Source of the DNA: Nonomuraea harbinensis
GTDB lineage: Bacteria; Actinomycetota; Actinomycetes; Streptosporangiales; Streptosporangiaceae
NCBI RefSeq assembly: GCF_019396385.1
Contig: NZ_JAHKRN010000003.1
Span: 124,001 to 188,000, forward strand
Direction of reading: 5' to 3'
Length of the DNA stretch: 64,000 nucleotides
Below, piece by piece: positions 33,685 to 46,930 of the stretch. The notes under the pieces are model-generated. The model had not been told where the DNA came from. It did not search any database and saw nothing but the letters and a program-made list of their open reading frames with translations. The translations under genes and the position numbers were made by a program. Each line of letters begins with the position of its first letter. The first letter of the stretch is position 1.

Positions 33685-34598
33685 ACCGCGACCTCATCTC
33701 CGCCGGCGACCTCACCCGTGACGACGCGCTGCTCATCCTCGACACCGCCGAGGAGCTGGCGAGGGTCTCGGAACGTTCCATCAAGAAGCTGCCCACGCTG
33801 CGCGGCCGCACGGTCGTCAACCTGTTCTTCGAGGACTCGACCCGGACCCGCATCTCCTTCGAGGCGGCGGCGAAGCGGCTGTCCGCGGATGTGATCAACT
33901 TCTCGGCCAAAGGGTCCAGCGTCTCCAAAGGAGAGTCGCTCAAGGACACCGCGCTCACCCTGGAGGCGATGGGCGCCGACGCCGTCGTGATCCGTCACGC
34001 CGCCTCCGGCGCCCCCCACCGGCTGGCCACCTGGGTCCACGGCAGCGTGGTCAACGCCGGCGACGGCACCCACGAGCACCCCACCCAGGCGCTGCTCGAC
34101 GCCTTCTCGATGCGCCGCCGCCTGGGCGGCCTCGACGGGCGCAAGATCGCCATCGTGGGCGACGTGCTCCACAGCCGGGTCGCCCGCTCCAACGTGCTGC
34201 TGCTGCACACCCTCGGCGCCGAGGTCACGCTGGTGGCGCCGCCCACCCTGCTGCCCGTCGCGGTCGACATCTGGCCGTGCGCGGTCTCGTACGACCTCGA
34301 CGCCGTGCTGCCCAAGTCCGACGCGGTCATGATGCTGCGGGTGCAGAAGGAGCGGATGAACGCCTCCTACTTCCCGAGCGAGCGCGAATACTCCCGCCGC
34401 TACGGCCTCGACCGCGACCGGTTCGCCAAGATGCCCGACGACGCCATCGTGATGCACCCCGGCCCGATGAACCGGGGCATGGAGATCGCCGCCGAGGTGG
34501 CCGACTCGCCGCGCTCGACCATCGTCGAGCAGGTCGCCAACGGGGTGACCATCCGCATGGCCGTGCTCTATCTGCTACTCGGGGGAGACACAGCGTGA
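33681..34598 (+). CDS. pyrB: Aspartate carbamoyltransferase catalytic subunit
   Basis: 305-residue enzyme condensing carbamoyl phosphate with aspartate. The carbamoyl-phosphate site STRTRISFE is at about residue 53, followed by [12 protein letters not shown] near 79 and the HPTQALLD motif near 134. The GTG overlaps the pyrR stop (GTGA). No regulatory pyrI is present, as expected for actinobacteria. It competes for carbamoyl phosphate with any ornithine transcarbamylase, relevant to the adjacent arc genes. Confidence 0.97.
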   Translation: MNRDLISAGDLTRDDALLILDTAEELARVSERSIKKLPTLRGRTVVNLFFEDSTRTRISFEAAAKRLSADVINFSAKGSSVSKGESLKDTALTLEAMGADAVVIRHAASGAPHRLATWVHGSVVNAGDGTHEHPTQALLDAFSMRRRLGGLDGRKIAIVGDVLHSRVARSNVLLLHTLGAEVTLVAPPTLLPVAVDIWPCAVSYDLDAVLPKSDAVMMLRVQKERMNASYFPSEREYSRRYGLDRDRFAKMPDDAIVMHPGPMNRGMEIAAEVADSPRSTIVEQVANGVTIRMAVLYLLLGGDTA

Positions 34599-34619
34599 GT
34601 GAGCGAAGCGAGCGAACAA
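34595..34619 (+). repeat. REP-like element at the end of pyrB
   Basis: GTGAGTGAGCGAAGCGAGCG followed by AACAA. The core GAGCGAAGCGAGCG is an imperfect palindrome of a kind I recall seeing at gene ends in actinomycetes, reading SERSERT. Only one copy is seen here. Confidence 0.4.
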
Positions 34620-34662
34620 ATAGGCACAGCATCATCATGATCGTCGTGCCGACGAAGGAGGC

Positions 34663-35955
34663 ATGATGATCATCCGTAACGTACGCATCCTGGGCGGTGA
34701 GCCGGTCGACGTCCGCGTCGGCGACGGCGTCATCGCCGAGGTCGGCGCGGGCCTGACCGGCGGGGGAGAGGAGATCGACGGCGGCGGCGCGATCGCCCTG
34801 CCCGGCCTCGTCGACCTGCACACCCACCTGCGCGAGCCCGGCCGCGAGGACGCCGAGACCGTCGAGACCGGCACCCGTTCGGCCGCCCGCGGCGGCTACA
34901 CCGCCGTGCACGCCATGGCCAACACCTCCCCGGTCGCCGACACGGCCGGCGTGGTCGAGCAGGTGTGGCGGCTCGGCCACGAGCACGGCCACTGCGATGT
35001 GCAGCCCGTCGGCGCCGTCACCCTCGGGCTGGAGGGCCGCCAGCTCGCCGAGCTGGGCGCGATGGCCGACTCCGCGGCCCGCGTCCGCGTCTTCTCCGAC
35101 GACGGCAAGTGCGTCTCCGACGCGGTGCTCATGCGCCGCGCCCTGGAGTACGTCAAGGCGTTCGACGGAGTCGTCGCCCAGCACGCCCAGGAGCCCAGGC
35201 TCACCGAGAGCGCGCAGATGAACGAGGGCGTCGTCTCCGGCCGGCTCGGCCTCACCGGCTGGCCCGCCGTCGCCGAGGAGGCGATCATCGCCCGCGACTG
35301 CCTGCTGGCCGCGCACGTCGGCTCCCGCCTGCACGTCTGCCACGTCTCCACCGCCGGGTCGGTCGAGATCCTGCGCTGGGCCAAGTCCAAGGGCTGGGAC
35401 GTCACCGCCGAGGTGACCCCCCACCACCTCCTGCTCACCGACGAGCTGGTCGAGGACTCGCCGGTCGGCGCCTACAACCCCATCTACAAGGTCAACCCGC
35501 CGCTGCGCACCCGCGCCGACGTCGAGGCGCTGCGCGAGGCCCTCGCCGACGGCACGATCGACGTCGTCGCCACCGACCACGCCCCCCACCCGGTGGAGGA
35601 CAAGGAGAGCGAGTGGTCGGCCGCCGCCATGGGCATGATCGGCCTGGAGACCGCGCTCAGCGTGGTGCAGGAGACCATGGTCGACACCGGCCTGCTCGAC
35701 TGGCCCGGCGTCGCCGAGCGCATGTCGTACGCTCCCGCCCGCATCGGCCGGCTGACCGGCCACGGCCACCCGATCGAGGCCGGCGCCCCCGCCAACCTCA
35801 CCCTCTACGACCCCTCCCACCGCAGCCCGGTGGACCCGTCGTCCTTCGCCTCCAGGAGCCGCAACACCCCCTACACCGGGCTGACCCTGCCCGGGCGGGT
35901 GGTGGCGACGTTCCTGCGCGGCAAGCCCACCGTCCTCGAAGGGAAGCTGGTGTGA
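34663..35955 (+). CDS. pyrC: Dihydroorotase
   Basis: 430-residue type I dihydroorotase closing carbamoyl aspartate to dihydroorotate. Metal ligands appear in [10 protein letters not shown] (about residue 52-61), FSDDGK near 145, AQHAQE near 170, HVCHVST near 226 and ATDHAPHP near 304; HLREPG distinguishes it from the allantoinase at 6706. GAAGGAGG lies just before the ATG. The stop overlaps the carA GTG by four bases. A 64-base gap with a REP-like element separates it from pyrB. Confidence 0.97.
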   Translation: MMIIRNVRILGGEPVDVRVGDGVIAEVGAGLTGGGEEIDGGGAIALPGLVDLHTHLREPGREDAETVETGTRSAARGGYTAVHAMANTSPVADTAGVVEQVWRLGHEHGHCDVQPVGAVTLGLEGRQLAELGAMADSAARVRVFSDDGKCVSDAVLMRRALEYVKAFDGVVAQHAQEPRLTESAQMNEGVVSGRLGLTGWPAVAEEAIIARDCLLAAHVGSRLHVCHVSTAGSVEILRWAKSKGWDVTAEVTPHHLLLTDELVEDSPVGAYNPIYKVNPPLRTRADVEALREALADGTIDVVATDHAPHPVEDKESEWSAAAMGMIGLETALSVVQETMVDTGLLDWPGVAERMSYAPARIGRLTGHGHPIEAGAPANLTLYDPSHRSPVDPSSFASRSRNTPYTGLTLPGRVVATFLRGKPTVLEGKLV

Positions 35956-37044
35956 CCAGAGCCGTGCTCGTACTGGAGGACGGTCGCGTCTTCCACGGAA
36001 CCTCCTACGGCGCCGAAGGCGAGACGTTCGGCGAGATGGTCTTCAACACCGGCATGACCGGCTACCAGGAGACGCTCACCGACCCGTCCTACCACCGCCA
36101 GATCGTCGCCATGACCGCCCCGCACATCGGCAACACCGGCGTCAACGACGAGGACCCGGAGTCCGGCCGCGTCTGGGTCGCGGGTTACGTCGTGCGCGAG
36201 CCGTCGCGGGTGGTGTCCAACTGGCGGGCCACCCGTTCGCTCGGCGACTACCTGAAGGACCAGGGCGTCGTCGGCATCGCCATCCCCGGCACCCGCGCGC
36301 TGACCCGCCACCTGCGCGAGCGCGGCGCCATGCGGGCCGGCATCTTCTCCCGCCCGGCGAGGCCGGTCGAGGAACTGGTCGAGCGGGTGCGCACGGCGCC
36401 TTCGATGGTGGGCGCCGACCTGACCGGCGAGGTCGCCACCACCGAGCCGTACGTCGTGCCCGCGATCGGGCCGAAGCTGTACACCGTGGCCGCGATCGAC
36501 CTCGGCATGAAGGCCATGACCCCGCAGCGGATGGCCGAGCGCGGCTGCGAGGTGCACGTGCTGCCCGCCACCGCCACCTTCGACGACATGATGGCCGTCG
36601 GCCCCGACGGCGTGTTCTTCTCCAACGGCCCAGGCGACCCGGCGACCGCCGACGTGAGCGCGCTGCGGAAGGTGCTGGAGGCGAAGGTCCCGTTCTTCGG
36701 CATCTGCTTCGGCAACCAGCTCTTCGGCCGGGCGCTCGGCCTGTCCACCTACAAGCTGCGCTACGGCCACCGCGGCGTCAACCAGCCGGTCCAGGACGTC
36801 CGCACCGGCAAGGTGGAGATCTCCTCCCACAACCACGGGTTCGCCGTCGAGGCGCCGCTCGGCGGGCCGTTCGAGACCCCCTACGGGCTCGCCGAGGTCA
36901 GCCACGTCAACCTCAACGACCGCTGCGTGGAGGGCCTGCGCCTGCTCGACGGGCGCGCCTTCAGCGTCCAGTACCACCCCGAGGCCGCCGCCGGGCCCCA
37001 CGACGCCGCTTACCTGTTCGACGAGTTCTGCGAGGTCATGAACC

Positions 37045-37058
<14 letters not shown>
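35952..37058 (+). CDS. carA: Carbamoyl-phosphate synthase, glutaminase subunit
   Basis: 368-residue small subunit supplying ammonia from glutamine. The class I amidotransferase triad is visible: the nucleophile C252 in FGICFGNQ and the His/Glu pair in SVQYHPEA near 340. The N-terminal domain has [21 protein letters not shown]. The GTG overlaps the pyrC stop, and the 3' end overlaps carB by 14 bases, matching the need for equal subunit synthesis. Confidence 0.97.
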
Positions 37059-40332
<3,274 letters not shown>

Positions 40333-40369
40333 CACCCCCGGGAGGTGAAGCAGACTGGCCGGCACTCCG

Positions 40370-41221
40370 GTGCAGGTGACGGGCACGGTGCTGACGACGC
40401 GCCGGGTCGACGCCTACCATGCGCTGACCGTGGTGGCGCCCGGCATCGCCGAGCGTCACCGCCCCGGCCACTTCGTCTCCGTCGCGGTCGGGGGCGCGCA
40501 CTCGTCCATGGTGACGCGGCGCGCCCTGACCGTCCACGACGTCAAGGCCGACTACGGCGGCACCGTCGAACTGGTCTTCACCGTGCGCGGCCCGGGCACC
40601 GCGTGGCTGGCCGAGCGCCGCGCCCGCGACACGCTCGACCTGGTCGGGCCGCTCGGACGGCCGTTCCCGCTGCCGCGCGACCCGGTCCACTGCGTGCTGG
40701 TCGGCGCCGAGTACGGCTCGGCCGTGCTGTTCCCGCTGGCCGACATGCTGCTGGAGCGAGGCTGCCGGGTCGACTTCGTGCTCGGCGCGGCCAGCGCCGA
40801 CCGGGTGTTCGGGGCCATGCGGGCCCGGCGCCTGGCCGAGACCACCACGCTGACCACCGAGGACGGCTCGCTCGGGCTGCGCGGCAGGGTCACCGACGCG
40901 CTCCCGTCGGTGATCGCCGACACGCGGGCCGACGCCGTCTACGCGTGCGGGCCGATGGAGTCGCTGCGCGCCGTCACGGCCGTCGCGATGGAGTTCGACA
41001 TCCCCGTCCAGGTGGCGGTCGAGGAGTCCATGGCATGCGGCATCGGCGTCTGCATGACGTGCGTGCTGCCGGTCATCGGTGACGACGGCGCCACCCGGAT
41101 GGTCCGCGCCTGCGCCGAGGGCCCGGTGTTCCGCGGTGAGCGGGTGCGCTTCGAGGACGTCGGGACGATCCCGTTCGACGCGCTCGGCGCCCCCGGAGGC
41201 GGTGCCCGCCATGCCGGATAG
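40370..41221 (+). CDS. pyrK: Dihydroorotate dehydrogenase electron-transfer subunit
   Basis: 283 residues from GTG 40370. It is a ferredoxin-reductase-like FAD/NAD domain followed by a 2Fe-2S site: the cysteines lie in MACGIGVCMTCV and RACAEGPVF near the C terminus, the PyrK pattern. It passes electrons from the class 1B PyrD to NAD. The strong GGAGG at 40341-40345 is 25 bases from this GTG but only nine bases from an in-frame CTG at 40355, which would add MAGTP. The next gene encodes its partner PyrD. Confidence 0.92.
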   Translation: MQVTGTVLTTRRVDAYHALTVVAPGIAERHRPGHFVSVAVGGAHSSMVTRRALTVHDVKADYGGTVELVFTVRGPGTAWLAERRARDTLDLVGPLGRPFPLPRDPVHCVLVGAEYGSAVLFPLADMLLERGCRVDFVLGAASADRVFGAMRARRLAETTTLTTEDGSLGLRGRVTDALPSVIADTRADAVYACGPMESLRAVTAVAMEFDIPVQVAVEESMACGIGVCMTCVLPVIGDDGATRMVRACAEGPVFRGERVRFEDVGTIPFDALGAPGGGARHAG

Positions 41222-41227
41222 CGGGTG

Positions 41228-42211
41228 ATGGCCGTGGCCGTCGACATGCGCACCTTCCTCGCCCACGTGGAGCTGGCCAACCCGGTCACCACGGCGGCGG
41301 GCTGCGCCTCAGCGGGCCGTGAACTGGCCCAGTTCTTCGACCTGCACCGGCTGGGCGCGCTCACCACGCGCTCGGTCACCATGGCGCCGCGCGCCGGGCG
41401 GCCCACGCCCCGGATGGCCGAGACGCCCTCCGGCATGCTCAACGCCGTCGGCCTGCAGGGGCCGGGCATCGACGTCTTCCTCGAACGCGAGCTGCCCTGG
41501 CTGGCCCAGCGCGGCATCAGGACCATCGTGTCGATCGGCGGCGGCTCCGTCGCCGAATACTCCGAGCTGGCCCGCAGGCTGGCCGACGCGCCCGGCGTGA
41601 CCGCGCTCGAGGTCAACCTGTCGTGCCCCAACATGGAAGACCGCGGCCGCGTCTTCGCCCGCGAGGGCGGCACCGCCGCCGAGGTGATCGCCTCCGTCCG
41701 GTCGATCATGCGCTACGACGTCCCGGTCGTCGCCAAGCTGGCCCCCGACGTGGCCGACATCGTGGCCGTCGCCCGCTCCTGCGTCGACGCCGGCGCCGAC
41801 GCCCTCTGCATGATCAACAACCCGCTCGGGATGGCCATCGACACCGAGACGCTGCGGCCGTCGCTGGCCGCCGTCACCGGCGGGCTGTCCGGCCCCGCCA
41901 TCCTGCCGCTCGCCGTGCGCTGCGTCTGGCAGGTGCACGCCGCGCTGCCCGGCGTCCCGCTCATCGGCGTCGGCGGCGTCATGACGGGCAGGGACGCCTT
42001 CCAGCTCGTCCTGGCCGGCGCCTGCGCGGTCGGGGTGGGCACGGCGCTGTTCAACGACCCGTACGCTTGCCTGCGCATCGAGCGCGAGCTCGAAGACCTG
42101 CTGCAGGCGCGCGGCTTCCAGCGGCTGGCCGACGCGGTCGGCCTGGCCCACCGCCCGCCGGGCGGCGCCGCCCGGCACCTGCTCGTCGACACCGAGGAGA
42201 GCACCTCTTGA
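41228..42211 (+). CDS. pyrD: Dihydroorotate dehydrogenase (class 1B, NAD-linked)
   Basis: 327-residue FMN TIM-barrel enzyme oxidising dihydroorotate to orotate. VNLSCPN near residue 126 holds the active-site Cys of class 1 enzymes, and NPLGMAIDTET near 197 plus GVGGVMTGRDAF near 243 form the FMN phosphate site. The pairing with pyrK places it in class 1B rather than the membrane quinone-linked class 2. It could start at GTG 41225 or ATG 41228. The stop overlaps the TTG of pyrF. Confidence 0.95.
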   Translation: MAVAVDMRTFLAHVELANPVTTAAGCASAGRELAQFFDLHRLGALTTRSVTMAPRAGRPTPRMAETPSGMLNAVGLQGPGIDVFLERELPWLAQRGIRTIVSIGGGSVAEYSELARRLADAPGVTALEVNLSCPNMEDRGRVFAREGGTAAEVIASVRSIMRYDVPVVAKLAPDVADIVAVARSCVDAGADALCMINNPLGMAIDTETLRPSLAAVTGGLSGPAILPLAVRCVWQVHAALPGVPLIGVGGVMTGRDAFQLVLAGACAVGVGTALFNDPYACLRIERELEDLLQARGFQRLADAVGLAHRPPGGAARHLLVDTEESTS

Positions 42212-42906
42212 CTCCCGCACCCATCGCCGTCGCCCTCGACGCCCCCGACCTGGAGACCGCCGCCCGGTGGGCCGGGCTGGTGACCCCGCACGTCACCACG
42301 GTGAAGGTGGGCCTGGAGCTCTACCTGCGCTACGGGCCCGACGTGATCGCCTCCGTGCGCGGGGCCAGTGGGGTCAGGGTCTTCCTCGACCTCAAGCTGC
42401 ACGACATCCCCAACACCGTCGCGGGGGCCGCCGGGGCCGTCGCCCGGCTGCGGCCCTCCATCCTGACCGTGCACGCCGCCGGTGGCCCCGCCATGATCCG
42501 CGCGGCGGTGGAGGCGGCCCCGCACACCCAGATCGCCGCCGTCACCGTGCTCACCTCGCTCGCCGAGGAAGACCTGGAACGCATCGGCCTCGCCGGGCCG
42601 GCGTCCGACGCGGTCCGCCGCCTGGCCGCCCTGTCCGTGGCGGCGGGCGCCACCGCGCTGGTCTGCTCACCGCACGAGCTGCGCGCGGTCCGCGCCGAGG
42701 TGGGCGACGACATCACCCTCATCACCCCAGGCGTCCGGCCGGCCGGAGCGGCCACCCAGGACCAGGCCCGGGTCGCCACCCCCGAACGCGCCCTCGCCGA
42801 CGGTGCCGACCTCCTCGTGATCGGACGGCCCATCACCGGCTCCCCGGACCCCGGCGCCGCGGCCGCCGCCATCGCCGCCTCCCTCCGCCGCACCAGCCAC
42901 GCCTGA
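42208..42906 (+). CDS. pyrF: Orotidine 5'-phosphate decarboxylase
   Basis: 232-residue decarboxylase forming UMP. The catalytic DLKLHDIPNT (Lys near 69, Asp near 72) and TPGVRP near 174 are diagnostic. The start is TTG at 42208, overlapping the pyrD stop (TTGA), with GAGGAG upstream. It appears to belong to the shorter actinobacterial form. The gene ends the operon; the stop lies inside an inverted repeat that may terminate transcription, and sequence like its 3' end recurs near 43389-43417. Confidence 0.96.
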   Translation: MTPAPIAVALDAPDLETAARWAGLVTPHVTTVKVGLELYLRYGPDVIASVRGASGVRVFLDLKLHDIPNTVAGAAGAVARLRPSILTVHAAGGPAMIRAAVEAAPHTQIAAVTVLTSLAEEDLERIGLAGPASDAVRRLAALSVAAGATALVCSPHELRAVRAEVGDDITLITPGVRPAGAATQDQARVATPERALADGADLLVIGRPITGSPDPGAAAAAIAASLRRTSHA

Positions 42907-42937
42907 CATCCGGCGCCGCTCGTACGAGCCGTCAGGC
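42901..42937 (+). terminator. Inverted repeat at the end of pyrF
   Basis: GCCTGAC (42901-42907) and GTCAGGC (42931-42937) pair perfectly around an inner palindrome GCTCGTACGAGC. The pyrF stop is in the left arm. There is no T-run, as is common for actinobacterial hairpins. Confidence 0.55.
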
Positions 42938-44272
42938 GGGCAGCCCTGTCGCGTCCTTCACGGGATGGCGGACCGCCTCTCCGCCGCGCCTGACTGCCGT
43001 TGGGCGGCTGTCGGCCGGAGTTGCTCGTACGGGCCCGCAGTCGGGCGGCCTTGCCGTGTCCGTCACGGAAGGAGGGGGCCGCCTCTTTCCGCCGTGCCAG
43101 CCAGGCCTGATGCTGAGGGGCGTACGGCGGCCGGTGGCGCCCCGGACGGCACGGCCGCCGTGTCCTTCACCGAAGGGCGGACCCCACCGGCGTTGAGCGC
43201 CTAAGGCTGTGTGAGCGGGCGGCCCCGCGGTCCCCGCATGCGGGTTTGCGAGCTGGGTGACTGGTCTGAGGCCCGCGCTTCGGAAGACCGGGTGCTCCCG
43301 CATGGCGGGCGATTCTGTGGGGGTGCGGGAGGTGTCTTGTCTGAGGGCTCGCGGGGGTTCGCGTTGATGGCGGGGCGCCCGGAGGTCGCCTCCCTTCGCT
43401 GCACCAGCCACGCCTGACGGCCGGTGGGCGGCTGTCGGCCGGTGCTGCCCGTACGGGCCTGAAGCCGGGCGCCCTTGCGGCGTTCTTCACGGAATGAGGG
43501 CCGCCTCTCTCCGCTGCGCAAGCCGCGCCGCATGCTGACGGGCGTACGGCGGCCGGTAGCGCCCGTATGAGCACCTCCGCCGCCCCTCACCGTGGGGCGG
43601 ACACCATCGGTGGTGAGTGCTTAAGGCCGCGTGAGCAGGTGGCCCCCCGATCTCCGGGTGACTGGGAGGTCTCTTGTTTGATGGCCCGCGCGTCGAAGGG
43701 CCGTAGGACCTGATGCCCTGTGGCTTCCCGCATGGCGGGCGATTCTGTTGGGGTGCGGGAGCGTCTTGTCTGAAGGCACGCGCGGGCTCGCGTAGAAGGC
43801 GGGGCGCCGGAGGTTCTCGTAGGGGGACGGGGTGATGCGGCGTACCGGAGGCGTGCTGCGGGCGGTCTTGACACGCGATTCCACAAGGGAGCTCCGGATG
43901 GCGGGGGAGGGGCGTGAGGGGGTGCGGCGCGACAGCCTCGGGAGCCGAGATCGTCAACGCCGTGCCGGACCGCCGCCGGACCCCGCCGGGCATGGCACGG
44001 TCCAGGTTTCGGACACAGGTCAGCCCCGCTTTCGGACATGGCCGGCGGCTCCGTACGTGATCATCGTAGCGCCCCTCGCGACCTCCGGGGGCGCGGTCGA
44101 GAACAGGGAAGTGGAGGCGATTTGATCAGCACTGTGTGATTTTACGGTCACCCAAAGTGATGAAGTGGATTTTGTGGCGAGAGAAACCGCTCTTGGCGTT
44201 GCTAAGGGGGCGATGACCAGCTAGTTTCCCTTCCCGTCCGAGTACATCGACAGAAATTCGAGGTGACCCGGC
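42907..44272. other. Gene-free 1.4-kb region after the pyr operon
   Basis: No supported gene between pyrF and mihF. Most of it is a diverged tandem duplication (42990-43820). The last ~150 bases before mihF are less GC-rich and should contain its promoter. Open frames here are repeat-derived, present on several frames at once and without family features. Confidence 0.7.
42990..43820. repeat. Diverged tandem duplication, unit about 420 bp
   Basis: Landmarks recur in the same order about 420 bases apart: GGGCGGCTGTCGGCCGG at 43002 and 43426, GCGTACGGCGGCCGGT at 43121 and 43542, TAAGGC..TGTGAGC at about 43202 and 43621, and GCATGGCGGGCGATTCTGT at about 43308 and 43729. The offset drifts from 424 to 419, showing small indels. 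A shorter related segment may precede it at about 42950-42990. Confidence 0.85.
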
Positions 44273-44596
44273 GTGGCTCTTCCTCCCCTGACCCCCGAGC
44301 AGCGCGCCGCAGCCCTGGAGAAGGCTGCAAAGGCCCGTAAAGAGCGTGCCGAGGTCAAGAACCGGCTCAAGCATGGCGCGGTTTCTCTGGCCGAGGTGCT
44401 CAAGGATGGGCAGACCGACGACGTCATCGGCAAGATGAAGGTGTCGGCATTGTTGGAATCGCTTCCCGGCGTGGGCAAGGTCCGCGCCAAGCAGCTGATG
44501 GAGAAGCTTGCCATCGCCGAGTCCCGCCGCGTGCGGGGCCTCGGCGCGAACCAGAGGGCCTCCCTCGAGCGCGAGTTCGGTGGCAACGAGAGCTAA
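44273..44596 (+). CDS. mihF: Actinobacterial integration host factor
   Basis: 107-residue nucleoid protein (mIHF/sIHF). The N-terminal helix LTPEQRAAALEKAAKARKERAEVKNRLKHG is split here by its LK; the H2TH DNA-binding core LLESLPGVGKVRAKQLMEKL (about 62-81) and the C-terminal RRVRGLGANQRASLEREF are family hallmarks. It bends and compacts DNA and is needed for sporulation and secondary metabolism in Streptomyces. A GAGGTGA ribosome site precedes the GTG. It is followed by gmk and rpoZ, the usual actinobacterial order. Confidence 0.96.
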   Translation: MALPPLTPEQRAAALEKAAKARKERAEVKNRLKHGAVSLAEVLKDGQTDDVIGKMKVSALLESLPGVGKVRAKQLMEKLAIAESRRVRGLGANQRASLEREFGGNES

Positions 44597-44638
44597 TCTC
44601 GATTCCACAGGAAGCGCTGGTTCGACGGGGGGTAGGAA

Positions 44639-45307
44639 GTGGCCGACAGGTCCTGGTCCGGCGGTGTGACGGCCCACGAGGCGGCCGGAGCCGGAAGTGG
44701 AGTCGGAGACTTCCTCCCCTCGAGCGAGAGGCGGCTGACGGTCCTGTCGGGGCCGTCGGGCGTGGGCAAGTCAACGGTCGTAGCCGAGCTCCGGCGGGCG
44801 CACCCCGAGGTGTGGCTGTCGGTCTCGGTGACCACCAGGCGACCCCGTCCGGGCGAGGTGGACGGGGTCCACTACTTCTTCGTCGACGGCGAGGAGTTCG
44901 ACCGGCTCGTGGAGCGGGGCGAGCTGCTCGAGTGGGCGGAGTTCGCGGGCAACCGCTACGGCACGCCGCGCCGGCCCGTGCTCGACAAGCTGGCCGCCGG
45001 CGTGCCGACCCTGCTGGAGATCGACCTCGAAGGCGCCCGGCAGGTGCGGCGCAGCATGCCGGAGGCGCTGCTGATCTTCCTGGCCCCGCCCAGCTGGGCC
45101 GAGCTGGAGAAGCGGCTGCGCGGCCGCGGCACCGAGCCCGAGGACGTCATCGCCCGCCGCCTGGACGCCGGGCGGATCGAGATGGCGGCCGAGAAGGAGT
45201 TCGACCTCTCACTCGTTAACACGGACGTCAAACTCGTGTGCCACCGGCTGATAGCCTTGATGACTGACCCTCAGGGGGTCACCGCAACCACCAACCGAGA
45301 GGTCTGA
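44639..45307 (+). CDS. gmk: Guanylate kinase
   Basis: 222-residue kinase making GDP from GMP. The P-loop [13 protein letters not shown] is at about residue 36-48, the GMP-binding [20 protein letters not shown] at about 61-80, and [13 protein letters not shown] near 98. The first ~30 residues before RRLTVLSG look variable, so translation could begin slightly downstream; the GTG at 44639 has a GGGGGGTAGGAA ribosome site. It is co-directional with mihF and rpoZ. Confidence 0.96.
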   Translation: MADRSWSGGVTAHEAAGAGSGVGDFLPSSERRLTVLSGPSGVGKSTVVAELRRAHPEVWLSVSVTTRRPRPGEVDGVHYFFVDGEEFDRLVERGELLEWAEFAGNRYGTPRRPVLDKLAAGVPTLLEIDLEGARQVRRSMPEALLIFLAPPSWAELEKRLRGRGTEPEDVIARRLDAGRIEMAAEKEFDLSLVNTDVKLVCHRLIALMTDPQGVTATTNREV

Positions 45308-45313
45308 TCAATC

Positions 45314-45583
45314 GTGGCAGGAATTGCCCCGGTCGCTGAGGGCATCACCAACCCGCCGATCGACGCGCTGCTCGACATCGTCGACAGCAAGTACTCCCTG
45401 GTGATCATGGGTGCCAAGCGCGCCCGCCAGATCAACGCCTACTACTCGCAGCTCGGCGAGGGCCTCCTCGAATACGTCGGTCCGCTGGTCGAGACCCACG
45501 CGCAGGAGAAGCCGCTGTCGATCGCGCTGCGCGAGGTCTCCGAAGGCCTGCTCAACGCCGAGCCCATCGAAGGCGCGGCCTGA
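45314..45583 (+). CDS. rpoZ: RNA polymerase omega subunit
   Basis: 89-residue omega subunit. [19 protein letters not shown] near residue 13, [12 protein letters not shown] near 33 and [15 protein letters not shown] near 66 are conserved in actinobacterial RpoZ. It aids assembly of beta' and in many bacteria forms part of the ppGpp site. The GTG follows a GAGAGG at the end of gmk. The coaBC gene begins eight bases after its stop. Confidence 0.96.
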   Translation: MAGIAPVAEGITNPPIDALLDIVDSKYSLVIMGAKRARQINAYYSQLGEGLLEYVGPLVETHAQEKPLSIALREVSEGLLNAEPIEGAA

Positions 45584-45591
45584 CCCTTTCG

Positions 45592-46788
45592 ATGAAGGTC
45601 GTTCTTGGTGTCAGTGGCGGCATCGCCGCCTACAAGGCGTGTGAGCTGCTGCGCCTGTTCACCGAATCCGGGCACGAGGTGCGGGTGGTCCCCACCCGCG
45701 ACGCCCTGAGGTTCGTCGGAGAGCCCACCTGGGCCGCCCTGTCGGGCAACCCGGTGACGACCGACGTCTGGGAGTCCGTCCACGAGGTGCCCCACGTGCG
45801 CATCGGCCAGGCGGCCGACCTCGTCGTGGTCGCGCCCGCCACGGCCGACGTGCTGGCCAAGGCGGCCCACGGGCTCGCCGGTGACCTGCTCACCAACACG
45901 TTGCTGACCGCGCGCTGCCCGGTGGTGTTCGCGCCCGCGATGCACACCGAGATGTGGCAGCATCCGGCCACCCGCGCCAACGTCGCCACCTTGCGCGAGC
46001 GCGGCTCGGTCGTGATCGACCCGGCCGTCGGCCGGCTCACCGGCGCCGACACGGGCCCCGGACGGCTGCCCGACCCCGCCGAGATCTTCCAGGTCTGCGT
46101 GCGCGCGCTGCGCGGCCGCCCGCTCGACCTCGCCGGCCGCAGGGTCGTCGTCTCCGCCGGCGGCACCCGCGAGGCCATCGATCCGGTCCGCTACATCGGC
46201 AACCGCTCCTCCGGCCTTCAGGGGTACGCGCTCGCGCGCACCGCCGTGGCCAGGGGCGCCGAGGTGACGCTGGTGGCCGCCAACGTGACGCTGCCCGACC
46301 CGGCCGGCGCCGCGGTCGTGCGCGTCGGGTCGGCCGCCGAGCTGCGGGAGGCGGTGCTCGCCGCGGCCGACGACGCCGACGTGGTGGTGATGGCCGCCGC
46401 GGTCGCCGACTTCCGGCCCGCCGAGCGCCACGACGCCAAGATCAAGAAGACGGACGGCGAGCCCGCCCCCATCCACCTGGCCAAGAACCCCGACATCCTG
46501 GCCGAGCTGGGCAGCCGACGCAAAGAACGGGGCGGGGATTCGCCCCGGGTGCTCGTCGGGTTCGCCGCCGAGACCCACGACGTGCTCGCCAACGGCCAGG
46601 CCAAGCTCGCCCGCAAGGGCTGCGACCTGCTCGTCGTCAACGAGGTCGGCGAGAGTCTCGCCTTCGGCACCCCCGACAACGCGGCCACCATCCTGGTGGC
46701 GGGGGGCGAGCCGGTCGAGGTCCCGCGCGGTCCCAAGGACGACATCGCCGACGCCGTCTGGGACGCCGTCGCCCCCCGGCTGCGCTGA
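45592..46788 (+). CDS. coaBC: Phosphopantothenoylcysteine decarboxylase/synthetase (CoaBC)
   Basis: 398-residue bifunctional CoA-pathway enzyme. The N-terminal flavodoxin-like CoaC half (1-~175) has GVSGGIAAYKA, the VAPATADVLAKAAHG loop and PAMHTEMW. The C-terminal CoaB half from about 182 begins RRVVVSAGGTREAIDPVRYIGNRSSG and holds AAAVADFRP and KIKK, the CTP-dependent ligase site. Together they convert phosphopantothenate and cysteine to phosphopantetheine. It completes the mihF-gmk-rpoZ-coaBC run. Confidence 0.96.
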   Translation: MKVVLGVSGGIAAYKACELLRLFTESGHEVRVVPTRDALRFVGEPTWAALSGNPVTTDVWESVHEVPHVRIGQAADLVVVAPATADVLAKAAHGLAGDLLTNTLLTARCPVVFAPAMHTEMWQHPATRANVATLRERGSVVIDPAVGRLTGADTGPGRLPDPAEIFQVCVRALRGRPLDLAGRRVVVSAGGTREAIDPVRYIGNRSSGLQGYALARTAVARGAEVTLVAANVTLPDPAGAAVVRVGSAAELREAVLAAADDADVVVMAAAVADFRPAERHDAKIKKTDGEPAPIHLAKNPDILAELGSRRKERGGDSPRVLVGFAAETHDVLANGQAKLARKGCDLLVVNEVGESLAFGTPDNAATILVAGGEPVEVPRGPKDDIADAVWDAVAPRLR

Positions 46789-46930
46789 TCTCTTTTCCGC
46801 CCGTGCGGCGCCGGGGAAGGTGACCGTTCCTACGCGCGGGACGTACGGGACAAATGGGTTAGAACGATTGCCCTATCACCTGTTGCAGCTTTCCGGAATG
46901 CCTGCTGATACTGGGGCGAAGGGGGGCGGC

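Noticed and set aside
34327..35820. A 497-codon minus-strand frame over pyrC
   Set aside because: Complement of dihydroorotase codons; low-complexity Gly/Val/Asp/His content.
42932..44125. Several 60-190-codon frames on both strands between pyrF and mihF
   Set aside because: They overlap one another, derive from the tandem duplication and contain no conserved features or ribosome sites.
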